Shown: piece by piece, positions 1-9,614 of the stretch | Layout of the letters: each line of letters begins with the position of its first letter | How positions within the stretch are numbered: the stretch's first letter is position 1 | Assembly: GCF_022012415.1 (NCBI RefSeq) | Contig: NZ_JAKLTR010000017.1 | Location: forward strand, 91,000-154,999 | Source of the DNA: Terrimonas ginsenosidimutans | GTDB lineage: Bacteria; Bacteroidota; Bacteroidia; Chitinophagales; Chitinophagaceae | Direction of reading: 5' to 3' | Length of the DNA: 64,000 nucleotides | Translations under genes and position numbers: made by a program | The notes under the pieces: generated by a model | The model's database searches: none | What the model saw: only the letters and a program-made list of their open reading frames with translations | What the model was told of the DNA's origin: nothing

Positions 1-156
1 CACGGGGTCACGCTTTGCATCACTACCAAGATAAGAGGTAGAGTAATTATTCCAGTCGACATCAGAAAACTTAACAGTAGTATCAGCCCATTTCACCTGC
101 GCAGCCAGGTTCAATACCCCGATCAGACTAAAAGAAACGATCAGTATTTTTTTCAT
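1..156 (-). CDS. Secreted protein of unknown function, N-terminal fragment
   Basis: This is the first 52 codons of a leftward gene that runs off the window. It starts at the ATG at 156 and its frame stays open to base 1. The N-terminus has a lysine pair, a hydrophobic stretch and an Ala-Ala-Gln site, a typical Sec signal peptide ending near residue 20. The mature part begins with an Asp/Thr/Tyr-rich segment that I do not recognise. The start lies one base after the stop codon of the upstream transglutaminase-fold gene, so the two are almost certainly co-transcribed and may act together in the envelope. Its function cannot be inferred from this fragment. Confidence 0.7.
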   Translation of the reverse strand, partial: MKKILIVSFSLIGVLNLAAQVKWADTTVKFSDVDWNNYSTSYLGSDAKRDPV

Positions 157-157
157 A

Positions 158-1405
158 TTATGGGATTTGGAAAAATGTATCCGGGTTATTGGTATTGTAA
201 TATATATATGTCGTACCACTTTGCGAACCTGTTCGCTGCGTTTTATCCGGTGTTTGCCTGAAATAGTCCAGCGGATTTAACTGAATGTACTCAATCGTTT
301 TCCCCGCAGCCGCTGTTTCGATATCATAAGCACTGCTAACCGGGCACTGCAATATGTAGAGATTTTTGGCCATATAGTGATAAAGATAATTTTCTTTCGT
401 GGTGCTTTGCCGGTGATTCCAGTTGGCCGTTGGATTGAGGATCAGCTGGCGACCTTCGATAATAGATCGCCTTACTTCAGCAATTCCCAATACCTCTCCC
501 TTTTCATTCATAACATACGCGTCATTTGTCGGATCGGCCCAAATCCATTTCTTTGCCAATGGTAAATAGACCATATTGATCACATGACAGTCTGGGTCTG
601 TACCCAGACTGTCCTTCGGCAAACATGTCACCATCCTCGACTTAAATCCAACTGCCAGGCAAGCTTCATTGAATACGGTTGCGAGACCACGACAATTAAG
701 TCCCCGGTCGTCTTTCTTGCAAACCGCGATCATGCTCATTGCATTCTTTACCACCGGGTTTTCATGATTACCGTCGTGCGGGATCAGCTCATGTACCCAG
801 TGAAGGAGGTTCAACACTTTTGATAGCTCGTTGCCGGAGCCCGCAACGGAATCGAGATTAAATGCTTTTTGTAATGCAATCAGTTCTGGTGCAGATGCAG
901 ATTGATACGTAAATGCAGGTAATGGACGCCGATCGCCATGGTTATAGGCACCGGCTTTCTTCAAAATATAGAGATAGTCCCCGGTCTCGCGCAGGGGCCT
1001 TATCATTGAAACATATCTCGGCTCGGCCCGCAGACCATCCAGGTCTTTATCTGCCTGAATATGCTGATAATTCGAATAACCCTGTTGTATCGATTTTTCC
1101 AGGTAATCCAATGCCTGCTGTTTTTTACCAAGCAGCGCATACGTACAGGATAAATTATACAATGCATTGATGGAATAGTTGGAGAACTTCCTCTTTTCTT
1201 CATTTGTAAGATCACTGAACTTTGCGTTCCACTCATCCAGTAATGTGTGATATTTTTCCAGATCGCGGGATTCATAGGCCTTATTAAAAAGCCCGCTTTG
1301 TTTTTCAGCAAATTGCCTGAACACCGTATTTTCCTGTTGTGCATGGATGCAAATGCCTGCGACCAGCAGCATTGCGAGGATTGGTAACTTTAAGATCATT
1401 TTCAT
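158..1405 (-). CDS. Secreted transglutaminase-fold protein with TPR-like N-terminus
   Basis: A 415-residue protein with a signal peptide (cleavage likely after HAQ, about residue 22). Residues ~75-110 resemble a tetratricopeptide unit (ALYNLSCTYALLGKKQQAL). The centre carries the transglutaminase-like triad layout: Cys in LNCRGLA, His in DCHVINMVY and Asp in WADPTND. Such domains in bacterial exported proteins are usually papain-fold peptidases or cross-linking enzymes, but the substrate is unknown. It sits 154 bases after the CocE-like hydrolase on the same strand and 1 base before the next secreted protein, so it is probably part of a small envelope or peptide-processing operon. The assignment to the fold is good. 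The catalytic activity is inferred from the triad only. Confidence 0.8.
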   Translation of the reverse strand: MKMILKLPILAMLLVAGICIHAQQENTVFRQFAEKQSGLFNKAYESRDLEKYHTLLDEWNAKFSDLTNEEKRKFSNYSINALYNLSCTYALLGKKQQALDYLEKSIQQGYSNYQHIQADKDLDGLRAEPRYVSMIRPLRETGDYLYILKKAGAYNHGDRRPLPAFTYQSASAPELIALQKAFNLDSVAGSGNELSKVLNLLHWVHELIPHDGNHENPVVKNAMSMIAVCKKDDRGLNCRGLATVFNEACLAVGFKSRMVTCLPKDSLGTDPDCHVINMVYLPLAKKWIWADPTNDAYVMNEKGEVLGIAEVRRSIIEGRQLILNPTANWNHRQSTTKENYLYHYMAKNLYILQCPVSSAYDIETAAAGKTIEYIQLNPLDYFRQTPDKTQRTGSQSGTTYIYYNTNNPDTFFQIP

Positions 1406-1503
1406 TTGTTGTGCTTGAATTTTATTCTACGCACAAATATCAACCAAATACAGCTGTCTGAGATCCCCGGTGTGAATAACGTAATTCCGGATGTGAATCC
1501 GGA

Positions 1504-1539
1504 AAACAAAAATGCCTGCGGCTAACAAAACCGCAGGCA
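1504..1539 (-). terminator. Rho-independent terminator of the CocE-like gene
   Basis: A 9-bp perfect stem (TGCCTGCGG at 1513-1521 with CCGCAGGCA at 1531-1539) is followed, in the leftward direction, by a T-rich tract. It lies just after the stop of the hydrolase gene at 1560, so transcription of that gene probably ends here before the transglutaminase-fold gene. Confidence 0.7.
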
Positions 1540-1559
1540 GGATCCGGAAGAACAACGCA

Positions 1560-3296
1560 TTATTTGAACACAGGCAGGCTGATATAGCTGTCAGGCAACC
1601 ATTTTATCCGTAATGGTTCACCGGCATCTTTTATCGTTTCCGAACTCACGTCGCCACCTGTACCATAATTTATCTGCTCAAAAGCGCTTTTATTTACGTT
1701 CAGGACAACAGCAATCCGGCTACCCTTCCGGAGCATACGGCTTGTCATATAACTATTGCTGAATGGAATGCTTTCCTTTTTCCCGGGTTTGAGCAGGGTC
1801 CTTTTATGAATATCCTTAGCATAGCTGGCTCTGCCCATAAAATATGACAGCAGAAAATAGCTGCTATCGGGCAGGATCTCAAAAAGTGCAAGACTGAAAT
1901 CCATATCTTTTTTGTTGATGATCGCTTTTATTTCACCGGTAAAGCGGCCGCTTACTTCTGTATCATCCTGCAGCGGATCACTAATGAGAAGAATGCCATT
2001 GTTTATATTGAGATGATCGTAGACAACCTGGTTAAAATAATAGTAACTGTTTACAGAAGTCCTGTCATTAAAATCAATCTGCAGCTCTAACGGTTTGGCC
2101 TTCCCGGCCTGCTTTAAGCTCAGCTTTCCTTCACCCTGATCGGCTGAGGTGATATATAGCTTTAGTGCTTTATTATACATCTTATCAAGACTTGCCGCGT
2201 GTTTCCATTCGTTGGTTCCCATGACCTGGTAATTCACTTTGTTTTTCAGAAATGACGGCTTTGGACTTCCTTTAAAAATATGATCGAACCATTCATAAGT
2301 GATCCCATGGATTGAAATATTTGCAACGGGATCTATTCGATACCCGCTATAGATCGAATCGGGTTTCCCCTGCGAACCAAAATGGCCATATGGACCGATG
2401 ATCAGGTAATGATCTGCGTTGGGCTTGTATTTCAAATGTTCACGATAGTAGTACATCTCTCCTATCTGACCGCCGTCATAATAGCCAGTTGTACTCAGTA
2501 TGGGAATATCGATGTTGGCAAATTCGTGTTGATATGGAACCATCGATTGCCAGTATGCGTCGTAAGTAGGATGATCCAGCCAACGATGAAATACTTTCGT
2601 TCCCGGCCGGCCAATAACAGTATCCAGGCTTCGGTAACTCGCTCCTTGTGAAAACCATTTGCGATAGCCCTCTTCCCATTGCGAACCTCTGTAATCATCC
2701 TCATCAAGAAACTTATTGTTCGACACATAATATATCCACGGAAAAATAAAGCTCATCGAAACATTGTTTGTCATCGGCACATCAAGTCCCGGTGCGACGG
2801 ATGCAGACGTTACGATCGTTTTCAAAGCCGGATGCAACTTCTTTGTAGCAGCCCATTGTGTGAAACCATTATAACTTCCACCCCGCATGCCTACCTGTTT
2901 ATTACTCCAGGGCTGCTGAGTGATCCATTCGATCACATCATAGCAATCCCTGCCTTCATATTCATACGGCGCTACCTCGTCATCACTGTATCGCTTGCCG
3001 CGCGAATAGGCCATCATCCCGATATAACCATGATCGGCCGCATCTTTCATCTTCAATATATCGGTTTGTCTTGCGTAGATCGTAAACTGAAGTATTGTCG
3101 CCTGCGGGGTGCTCATATCTTTCTTCCTGACAACCCACGCAGAAACAGATGCTCCATCCGCTGTTCTGATCAGGATACTGTCCGTTACAAGGTATTCAGG
3201 GTTGGATTTAAGCTCTTCCACAACAGATTGCGCGTTTACAGACACAGAGATAAGCAGGCATACCCATGCCTGGATGAACATTTTTTTCATGTACAT
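1560..3296 (-). CDS. CocE/NonD family hydrolase (X-Pro dipeptidyl-peptidase-like)
   Basis: A 578-residue secreted alpha/beta hydrolase. The signal peptide ends near VNAQ. The nucleophile elbow GGSYNGF (Ser ~147) matches the GxSYxG motif of the X-Pro dipeptidyl-peptidase S15/CocE group. A downstream GYYDGG segment and an IIGPYGHFG segment supply the likely catalytic Asp and His. The C-terminal third is a beta-rich domain of the jelly-roll type usual for the family. Members hydrolyse acyl esters, glutaryl-type amides or Xaa-Pro peptides, and which of these applies here cannot be told. A second in-frame Met three codons in is also a possible start. It lies downstream of the LytTR regulator on the same strand. 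Confidence 0.88.
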   Translation of the reverse strand: MYMKKMFIQAWVCLLISVSVNAQSVVEELKSNPEYLVTDSILIRTADGASVSAWVVRKKDMSTPQATILQFTIYARQTDILKMKDAADHGYIGMMAYSRGKRYSDDEVAPYEYEGRDCYDVIEWITQQPWSNKQVGMRGGSYNGFTQWAATKKLHPALKTIVTSASVAPGLDVPMTNNVSMSFIFPWIYYVSNNKFLDEDDYRGSQWEEGYRKWFSQGASYRSLDTVIGRPGTKVFHRWLDHPTYDAYWQSMVPYQHEFANIDIPILSTTGYYDGGQIGEMYYYREHLKYKPNADHYLIIGPYGHFGSQGKPDSIYSGYRIDPVANISIHGITYEWFDHIFKGSPKPSFLKNKVNYQVMGTNEWKHAASLDKMYNKALKLYITSADQGEGKLSLKQAGKAKPLELQIDFNDRTSVNSYYYFNQVVYDHLNINNGILLISDPLQDDTEVSGRFTGEIKAIINKKDMDFSLALFEILPDSSYFLLSYFMGRASYAKDIHKRTLLKPGKKESIPFSNSYMTSRMLRKGSRIAVVLNVNKSAFEQINYGTGGDVSSETIKDAGEPLRIKWLPDSYISLPVFK

Positions 3297-3385
3297 AGTG
3301 TTAATTGAAATATACAGGAAGCCGGTTCAGGTGCCGGCAGGGTAATACTATATCCATCCTGAAGCAGAAATAGCATTTCCTGTTA

Positions 3386-4093
3386 TTATATCATGTTTTT
3401 ATTCTTGAAAACAGATGATTGTCGCCCAGAGACCTCTATTGTTTGTCCCGAACCGATCGAAACTTCCAGCTTTCCTTTCGGAAGAGGCTTGATCTCCTTG
3501 ATGAAATTGGTGTTGATGATCGCAGCTCTGCCTGCACGGAAAAACACATCGGGGTCCAGGATCTTCTCCAGTTGATTAAGCGATCGCTTCAAACAATATT
3601 TCCTCCCGGTGGTATATATCATCGAATAATTACCGGATGATTCCACCAGGCATATATCCATTATTTTGATCCAGAACATTCTTTCTCCTTCCCGGATGAA
3701 TACATGCCGCCGTTCTGCCTGGCTGGTGGTTTCATTCATTCTTGCCTGTATCTTTTCGATGGCGAGCTGAAACCGCTCTTTCCTGACCGGCTTTACCAGG
3801 TAGTCAAGCGCATTCAATTCAAAGGCTTTCACCGCATATTGATCATAGGCCGTGGTGAAAATAACTTCCGGGGCCTGATCCAGTGATTCAAGCAGATCAA
3901 GACCGGAACGTTCCGGCATATGTATATCGAGAAAAATAAGATCTGGTCCTGCCGCGATGATCAACTGTTCCGCTTCATCAGCATCTGCGGCTTCACCAAC
4001 TACTTCAATAAACGGATATTCCTGCAGGTGAAGCTTTATCTCGTCCCTGGCCAGTCTCTCATCATCTATGATCAGTGTACGAAGCTTCTTCAT
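3386..4093 (-). CDS. LytTR-family response regulator
   Basis: A 235-residue regulator. The N-terminal receiver (residues 1-~120) has the acidic pair in IIDDE, the phospho-acceptor Asp56 in IFLDIHMP and the Lys in the LVKPV segment. The C-terminal LytTR DNA-binding domain (~135-232) contains the typical FFRAGRAAIIN segment. Its start overlaps the stop of the histidine kinase gene by 4 bases (ATGA), so the two are translationally coupled and form one two-component system. LytTR proteins bind direct repeats upstream of targets, and the divergently placed permease gene at 5870 is the obvious candidate target. Confidence 0.93.
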   Translation of the reverse strand: MKKLRTLIIDDERLARDEIKLHLQEYPFIEVVGEAADADEAEQLIIAAGPDLIFLDIHMPERSGLDLLESLDQAPEVIFTTAYDQYAVKAFELNALDYLVKPVRKERFQLAIEKIQARMNETTSQAERRHVFIREGERMFWIKIMDICLVESSGNYSMIYTTGRKYCLKRSLNQLEKILDPDVFFRAGRAAIINTNFIKEIKPLPKGKLEVSIGSGQTIEVSGRQSSVFKNKNMI

Positions 4094-5148
4094 TTGATCG
4101 GGATTTTTATGGTAGCAGAGACGGTATCATCACCGGCCTCCTTTAATTCAAAACTGGCTTTCCCGTTAAATTGAAGTGCCAGTCTTTCCTCCAAATTATT
4201 AAGGCCAAGGCCGAGCCTGCTTACGTTACTCAGCTTTCCCGAATTAGACACCCTGGTTTTTAAGAAGCCGTTTTCTTCTGTTACCGAGATCGTGATCTTC
4301 CCCCCTTCCTTTCTTTTTGTAATTCCGTGCTTGATCGCATTTTCGACCAAGGCCTGTATGCTTAAGGGCGGGACAAGTGTTAGTAGTAGGTTATGATCTA
4401 TCTCGATGCTCGTTTCCAACCGCCTTTCAAACCTGATCCTTTCCAGTTCCAGATAGTCATTGATCAGGGCCATTTCTTCTTTTAAAGGGATAAGCATTCC
4501 ATCCCGCTTGTATAAGGCTGTCCGCAGCAATTCCGATAGCAGATCAATTGCTCGTCTTGCAGCATGCGGGTCTTCCAGCACCAGCGCTTTGATATTGTTC
4601 AATGAATTAAAAAAGAAGTGTGGATTCAGTTGCGAAGAAAGGTTATCCAATTGAGCATCTTTTGCGATCAGGGCCAATCGAGCCGATTCTCTGGTGGCCT
4701 TCAATTCTCTCTGCGCATAATGATAGAGATAATAGGCAAGGATCCATATCGCCATCAGCCTTACGCCGGTCACAAGCGTCACCAGCCACTGAGAATTGAA
4801 ATAGTGCTGGAACGTTATCGCAAATCCATCTTCAAATGTGTACCTGATCAGAAATGTTTTCCCGATGGTGAGGATCATGAACGCGGCGCCCAGCAAGGCC
4901 GTTGCCGGCACTATGCGCAACAACAGTGGCCGCGGCTGAAGCTGGTGCCATTTGTAATGTTTTGATATGCTCCTGAATAAATGGGTAACAGCGATATACA
5001 TCAGCAGGTCCGCAAGGAAATGAATGATCGCCAGCAATATGCTGAAATTAGTACCTGTATATCCCGCCAATCCCCAGTAAAGCGAAGCCGCTGACCACCC
5101 GATCAGCTGACACCTCCAGTAAAGTGAAATATTGCGTCTGTCCAGCAT
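4090..5148 (-). CDS. LytS/YehU-type sensor histidine kinase
   Basis: A 352-residue membrane kinase. The first ~145 residues hold about four hydrophobic segments. They are followed by the His_kinase family motif QLNPHFFFNSLNNI with His177 as the phosphorylation site. The C-terminal ATPase domain shows the N box (LVENAIKHGI) and a glycine-rich GLGLNNLEERL segment. There is no separate periplasmic sensor domain, so sensing is likely through the membrane part. It is paired with the overlapping LytTR regulator. This kinase/regulator type is commonly found next to FtsX-type permeases in Bacteroidota, as here. Confidence 0.92.
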   Translation of the reverse strand: MLDRRNISLYWRCQLIGWSAASLYWGLAGYTGTNFSILLAIIHFLADLLMYIAVTHLFRSISKHYKWHQLQPRPLLLRIVPATALLGAAFMILTIGKTFLIRYTFEDGFAITFQHYFNSQWLVTLVTGVRLMAIWILAYYLYHYAQRELKATRESARLALIAKDAQLDNLSSQLNPHFFFNSLNNIKALVLEDPHAARRAIDLLSELLRTALYKRDGMLIPLKEEMALINDYLELERIRFERRLETSIEIDHNLLLTLVPPLSIQALVENAIKHGITKRKEGGKITISVTEENGFLKTRVSNSGKLSNVSRLGLGLNNLEERLALQFNGKASFELKEAGDDTVSATIKIPIK

Positions 5149-5869
5149 TCTTTTTGTTGTTCGTTGAACAAACCAACGACATCTTAGGCGGATGAAAAAA
5201 TCAAAGTACAGGAACGCGTGATCAGGGGTGATGAGCGCAGGGAAGCCACCGGTCCTGGAGTGAATGCTATAATCCGGCGGGACATCGAAGTCCCGTTTAC
5301 AATTCCATATCGTTTAGTTGAGAGATCGTCCTATAGTAGCTCGATGGCCGATGACCGAGTGCCGCATTTAGATGGAAGCTATTGCTGCTAATTGGTAAAG
5401 GGTATCGACACTAATAAGTATATGTATTTTCGGCCAACGGCCATCGGTCATCGGTCATCGAATGAACTTTCGGAAAAAGCCCTAACTAAAGACATTGGTT
5501 TACAATTTACCCGTTGGAAATGCTCTTTTACAACGGCTCTGCCTGCCCGGAACTGGTAGATGTGCCGTCGAAAAAGGCGTACTGCCCGCTGGCGCTTATC
5601 ATAAGAAAACCGATAAGCACCTGGAGCTGCGCCGGGATAAACCAACGTGTTCAAAAGAACGCGCGCCGAACTTTGCGAAGGAGGCTCTTTCTTCCAAAAC
5701 CGTCCGCCAACGAACAATATTTGTAGCATTTCCGTACACTTTCACCCAACGCACACTCTAACTGCATGACAATCAAACGCTTTCACAACTGGCATATACT
5801 TGGTTCGCAATCCGGGCATCCTTTACTAAAACTCAGAAGAACGAAAGTTCTCCGTCAAAACACAAGCCC
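5149..5869. other. 721-bp intergenic gap between divergent kinase and permease genes
   Basis: No convincing gene is present. Short frames on both strands (about 70-93 codons) have no recognisable domain. The gap holds an 18-bp inverted repeat with heptamer-repeat arms at 5341-5461, described separately. Both flanking promoters must lie here, and this is where the LytTR regulator would be expected to bind, but I could not assign a clear promoter box. Confidence 0.6.
5341..5461. repeat. Inverted repeat with CGGTCAT heptamer arms
   Basis: The left arm (5341-5358) is the reverse complement of the right arm (5444-5461) over 18 bases with one mismatch. The right arm contains CATCGGT repeated in a 7-bp register. 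The loop is about 85 bases. It sits between divergent genes, so it is either a regulatory or a selfish palindromic repeat. Confidence 0.6.
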
Positions 5870-8239
5870 ATGTTCAGGAATTACCTAAAGATCGCAATAA
5901 GGAATATCGTCCGACACAAGGCATTTTCCATGATCAATATTGCAGGACTCACGATCGGTATGACCTGCAGTATTTTCATTTTTCTCTGGGTCAGAAATGA
6001 ACTGAGTTATGACCGCTTCCATCAGAACAGTGATCAGCTTTTCAGAGTTGTGTGCACCGTTGGGCAATTCAAGGCAGCTGTAACGCCATATCCCGTAGCA
6101 CAGGAGCTACAGGCGAAAGCCCCGGGCGTAAAACGGATCATACGTTTCACCAGTTCAAACCCCATTGTATTCCAGGTAGAAGACAAACGGTTTGAAGAAC
6201 CACATGGCTACTATGTTGATTCCACTTTTTTACAGGCATTTTCTTTCCGGCTGGTTAAGGGCGACCGGAGTACGGCACTTAGCCGCACAGATGGGATCCT
6301 GATCACGGAATCAATGGCAAAGAAATATTTCGGCAGCGAAAATCCGATTGGCAAAATGTTGCGAAAGGATAAAAATGCGAATGTGCTGGTAACAGGTGTA
6401 CTGGCCGATATCCCTTCGAATTCGCATCTTCAGTTTGATTATATCATGCCTTTTTCGGCAATCGCACAGTCCAACAGCGACATAAAAAATTATGTATGGG
6501 ATAACTTCAACTTCTACAGTTATGTTCAACTGGAAGACAATATCGCCGCCAGCGATGCTGCGATATTGAAAGTAACCCAACAGGCTGACGAACTATACAA
6601 AAAACAGATCCCTGAAGAATTGCTTAAAGTGGATTTTGCACTCCAGCCTCTTTCACAGATCCATTTGCATTCAGATTACCAGGCCGATGTTTCCGGTCAC
6701 GGTAGTTATCTCTATGTCAAGATCTTTTTCATTGTCGCCATTTTTATACTGGTCGTTGCCTGTATCAATTTCATGAATCTGTCCACAGCCAGATCTGCAC
6801 GACGTGCAAAGGAAGTGGGTCTGCGCAAGGTGGTCGGGGCTGTCCGCGGGCAGCTGATCGGTCAGTTCCTTGGCGAATCGATCATGATCTCTTTTATGTC
6901 TCTCTTACTGGCTATACTGCTGGTATGGTTATTATTACCAGCATTTAATCTGCTTGCAGGAAAAGAGCTCGGGATCTCATTATTCGACGTAAAACTGCTC
7001 CTCACTTTAATTGGTATAGCCCTGGTAACGGGGCTTGTTGCCGGCAGCTACCCTGCCCTGTTCCTTTCAGGTTTCAGACCGGTAAAAGTACTCAAAGGGA
7101 ACGTCAGGAAAATGGGAGGAAATCTTGCGTTCAGGAATACACTTGTGGTGTTGCAGTTTGTTGTTTCCATCGTATTGCTTGCAGGAACAGTAGTTGTTTT
7201 TAAGCAAATGCGCTTTATCAAAAATATGAACCTCGGTTTCGAAAGATCGAACCTGTTATATATGCCGATTGCCGGAGATCTTGCAAACATGCAGGATGCC
7301 CTGCGCGGCGAATTGAAGAGTAATACGCTTACCAGCAATTTCACTATCACCAATGCCGTTCCTGCAAACCATACCAGCGGAACGATCAACGTTCAATGGG
7401 AGGGAAAGGAACCGGGCAACCAGACTATTTTCCCGAATATGAATGTGAATGAAGATTTCTTCAGGGTCTTCCGGATGAAGATGGCGAGTGGACGTGAATT
7501 CTCTTCCAATTTCAAAGGAGATTCCAGCAATTATATAATTAATGAGACAGCTGCGCGGGCAATGAATATGACCCCGGAAAGCGCTGTAGGAAAACCACTG
7601 GAAATGTGGGGTACAAAAGGAATGATCGTTGGTGTGGTAAAGGATTTCAATTTCAAAACACTTCAGCATAAGATCGATCCGATGATTCTGCGCTTTCAGC
7701 CGGGACATCTTGCCATCGTCCGGACACAACCCGGCCAGGCGGAAGCAACGATCAAAGCAATGGAGAAGATTAATACCAAACTGAATCCTGCTTATCCGTT
7801 TTCCTATGGATTTGTTGACCAGGAGATCGATAAAGCCTATAAAGGCGATCACCAAATGGGAAGCCTGTTCAATGTCTTTGCGATCCTTGCAATTTTAATT
7901 TCGTGTATGGGGCTTTATGGATTATCCGCATTCATGGCGGAACAGCGAACAAAAGAGATCGGTGTACGGAAAGTATTGGGCGCTTCCGTAGGCAAACTGG
8001 TGTATCTGCTTTCATTAAGCTTCACCCGTCTGATCCTGATCGCAACGCTGATCGCCATCCCACTTGCGTGGTGGGCGGTCAACAACTGGCTCGAAGGCTT
8101 TGCCTACAGAACCTCCGTCAGCTGGGTCATCTTCGCGCTCTCAGCGCTGGCGGCACTCATTATCGCATGGCTGACCGTTGGTTATGAATCTATAAAAGCC
8201 GCTATTGCAAACCCTGTAAAATCATTAAGATCAGAATAG
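5870..8239 (+). CDS. FtsX/MacB-type ABC transporter permease
   Basis: A 789-residue permease of the MacB periplasmic-core plus FtsX type with duplicated architecture. There is an N-terminal TM helix (~21-41), a large extracytoplasmic domain, then three TM helices (~285-395). A second extracytoplasmic domain follows (~440-660) and three C-terminal TM helices (~675-775). FtsX signatures appear as ARRAKEVGLRKVVGA and EQRTKEIGVRKVLGA. Such proteins couple a cytoplasmic ATPase to mechanical work or export in the envelope. No ATPase gene is adjacent. It is divergent from the LytS/LytTR pair at 3386-5148, which may regulate it, and a terminator follows at 8265. Confidence 0.92.
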   Translation: MFRNYLKIAIRNIVRHKAFSMINIAGLTIGMTCSIFIFLWVRNELSYDRFHQNSDQLFRVVCTVGQFKAAVTPYPVAQELQAKAPGVKRIIRFTSSNPIVFQVEDKRFEEPHGYYVDSTFLQAFSFRLVKGDRSTALSRTDGILITESMAKKYFGSENPIGKMLRKDKNANVLVTGVLADIPSNSHLQFDYIMPFSAIAQSNSDIKNYVWDNFNFYSYVQLEDNIAASDAAILKVTQQADELYKKQIPEELLKVDFALQPLSQIHLHSDYQADVSGHGSYLYVKIFFIVAIFILVVACINFMNLSTARSARRAKEVGLRKVVGAVRGQLIGQFLGESIMISFMSLLLAILLVWLLLPAFNLLAGKELGISLFDVKLLLTLIGIALVTGLVAGSYPALFLSGFRPVKVLKGNVRKMGGNLAFRNTLVVLQFVVSIVLLAGTVVVFKQMRFIKNMNLGFERSNLLYMPIAGDLANMQDALRGELKSNTLTSNFTITNAVPANHTSGTINVQWEGKEPGNQTIFPNMNVNEDFFRVFRMKMASGREFSSNFKGDSSNYIINETAARAMNMTPESAVGKPLEMWGTKGMIVGVVKDFNFKTLQHKIDPMILRFQPGHLAIVRTQPGQAEATIKAMEKINTKLNPAYPFSYGFVDQEIDKAYKGDHQMGSLFNVFAILAILISCMGLYGLSAFMAEQRTKEIGVRKVLGASVGKLVYLLSLSFTRLILIATLIAIPLAWWAVNNWLEGFAYRTSVSWVIFALSALAALIIAWLTVGYESIKAAIANPVKSLRSE

Positions 8240-8264
8240 TTTTTTTTATTTCTCATGTGTATGT

Positions 8265-8301
8265 ATCCACCGCTTTATTCTTATCGCGGTGGATTTTTTT
8301 T
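8265..8301 (+). terminator. Rho-independent terminator after the permease
   Basis: A 9-bp stem (ATCCACCGC at 8265-8273, GCGGTGGAT at 8286-8294) with a 12-base loop is followed directly by a run of T. It lies 25 bases after the permease stop codon. Confidence 0.85.
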
Positions 8302-8396
8302 GGAGAGCACATTTTCATCAATTGAACAACTAAAAACCACAACTCGGCCACTGCCAGGTAGATCATACTGCCTAGCTATCCTACATTAGCGGCCAA

Positions 8397-9179
8397 ATGC
8401 CTCTCATGCCAAAACCTATCCTGAGATTTCCGTTCCTGCTAAACTACAGCACCCTATTCCTGCTTTTGCTGATGTTTATAATCATCCGTTGTAAAAAAGA
8501 GCGTTCCCCTGTAAAAGAAGATAATTCGATCTCCATTCATTTCTCTCCATCAACCATCTCATTCGATCGGGTTGACTCTGCTGTCGTAATACTGACGAAA
8601 GGCGCGTCTTTGATCAGACGAAACATGATCAGGGACAACCGCCTGCTGAAAGCGGATCTCAATGATCTTGAAAAAGGCGAATGGACGACGGAGATCAGGA
8701 TCTACGCACGGATCCTGAATGATAACTATCAAAGGAGGTATGATCTTACGCAAAATATCGGCATCGTCGAAAATGGAAAAGGGATCCGTTTATCAGCCGC
8801 TACGGGCCTGTTTAACGACCAATGGAAACCCCGTGTTATTGTTGCAACAAATGACCACTCGGTTGTGCTGACTGCAGCATTGGATCCCAATGACCCATAT
8901 ACTGACATGGTGATAAGTAACGATAAATGGGACTATGTATACGTTGACCGCACCGCCTTATATAAGGCCGATAACGGTGAGCAACGAACCGATGGCGGTA
9001 ACTGGGAATGCGACGGGGATTGCTACACGGACGGGAACTTCCAATTTGAACAGCATGCATTTCTCGGATTTTCCCAGCGCATGGCCAATAAGAACTGGTT
9101 GCGTTCCGAGGTATTTGGCCTGGTAATGAACCAGCAAACGGGAGAAGAACTGAACCTTTATTATCTTTTTAATAGATAA
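8397..9179 (+). CDS. Hypothetical membrane-anchored or lipoprotein
   Basis: A 260-residue protein of unknown family. It has a long N-terminal hydrophobic segment ending in IIIRCKKE, where the Cys could be a lipobox although the preceding residues are not ideal. An in-frame second Met (8406) is an equally good start. The rest is polar and beta-rich, with an acidic Asn/Asp/Gly segment containing a Cys pair (WECDGDCYTDGN, residues ~203-214), perhaps a disulfide or a metal site. It lies after the permease terminator and so has its own promoter. I do not recognise its function. Confidence 0.65.
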   Translation: MPLMPKPILRFPFLLNYSTLFLLLLMFIIIRCKKERSPVKEDNSISIHFSPSTISFDRVDSAVVILTKGASLIRRNMIRDNRLLKADLNDLEKGEWTTEIRIYARILNDNYQRRYDLTQNIGIVENGKGIRLSAATGLFNDQWKPRVIVATNDHSVVLTAALDPNDPYTDMVISNDKWDYVYVDRTALYKADNGEQRTDGGNWECDGDCYTDGNFQFEQHAFLGFSQRMANKNWLRSEVFGLVMNQQTGEELNLYYLFNR

Positions 9180-9229
9180 GCCGGTGAACTGCATATCACC
9201 TGCTGTACCTTTGAGACAATAACGGTGAT

Positions 9230-9598
9230 ATGAATTCAAAGCTGGAAAATTATTATCTGAGCAAGCCTGAACCCTATCAGGGATGTCTGCTCGCACTTCG
9301 TGATATCATTTTAAAAGCACATCCCGGTATCGAACAAGAGCGAAAATTCCAGATCCCCTTTTTTTCCTATAAAGGAATGAAGCTGGGTTATATCTGGCTT
9401 GATCATAAAAAGTTGATGATCGGATTCTGCACCGACAAACGACTGCTAAAGTTTCCGGAAAACACAAAGCCCAAAGACCAGTATGAATCATTCCGGATTG
9501 ACCCGGCAGAGGATATCCCACATGAAATAATACAAACAAAGATCCGTCAGTATATCAAAGCTATAAACGCGAATGGAGCGGGAATGGCCGGCCTATAA
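9230..9598 (+). CDS. DUF1801 (YdhG-like) domain protein
   Basis: A 122-residue cytoplasmic protein matching the DUF1801/YdhG pattern. The N-terminal LRDIILKAHPGIEQERKFQIPFFSYKG segment (split here as LRDIILKAHPG and KFQIPFFSYKG) and the LGYIWLDHKKLMIGF strand are typical. Biochemical function of the family is not established. The 3' end of the gene overlaps the left arm of a 13-bp inverted repeat shared with the converging gene. Confidence 0.82.
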   Translation: MNSKLENYYLSKPEPYQGCLLALRDIILKAHPGIEQERKFQIPFFSYKGMKLGYIWLDHKKLMIGFCTDKRLLKFPENTKPKDQYESFRIDPAEDIPHEIIQTKIRQYIKAINANGAGMAGL

Positions 9599-9614
9599 GC
9601 ACTCCATTCGCGTT
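9566..9614. terminator. Inverted repeat overlapping the ends of two converging genes
   Basis: AACGCGAATGGAG (9566-9578) pairs perfectly with CTCCATTCGCGTT (9602-9614). The left arm is inside the end of the DUF1801 coding region and the right arm touches the stop codon of the opposite-strand gene. It could act as a bidirectional terminator, but no strong T tract follows on either side. Confidence 0.5.

Noticed and set aside
5448..5761. Small frames in the gap before the first permease
   Set aside because: Three overlapping frames on both strands, none with a start context, domain or codon use like the neighbours.
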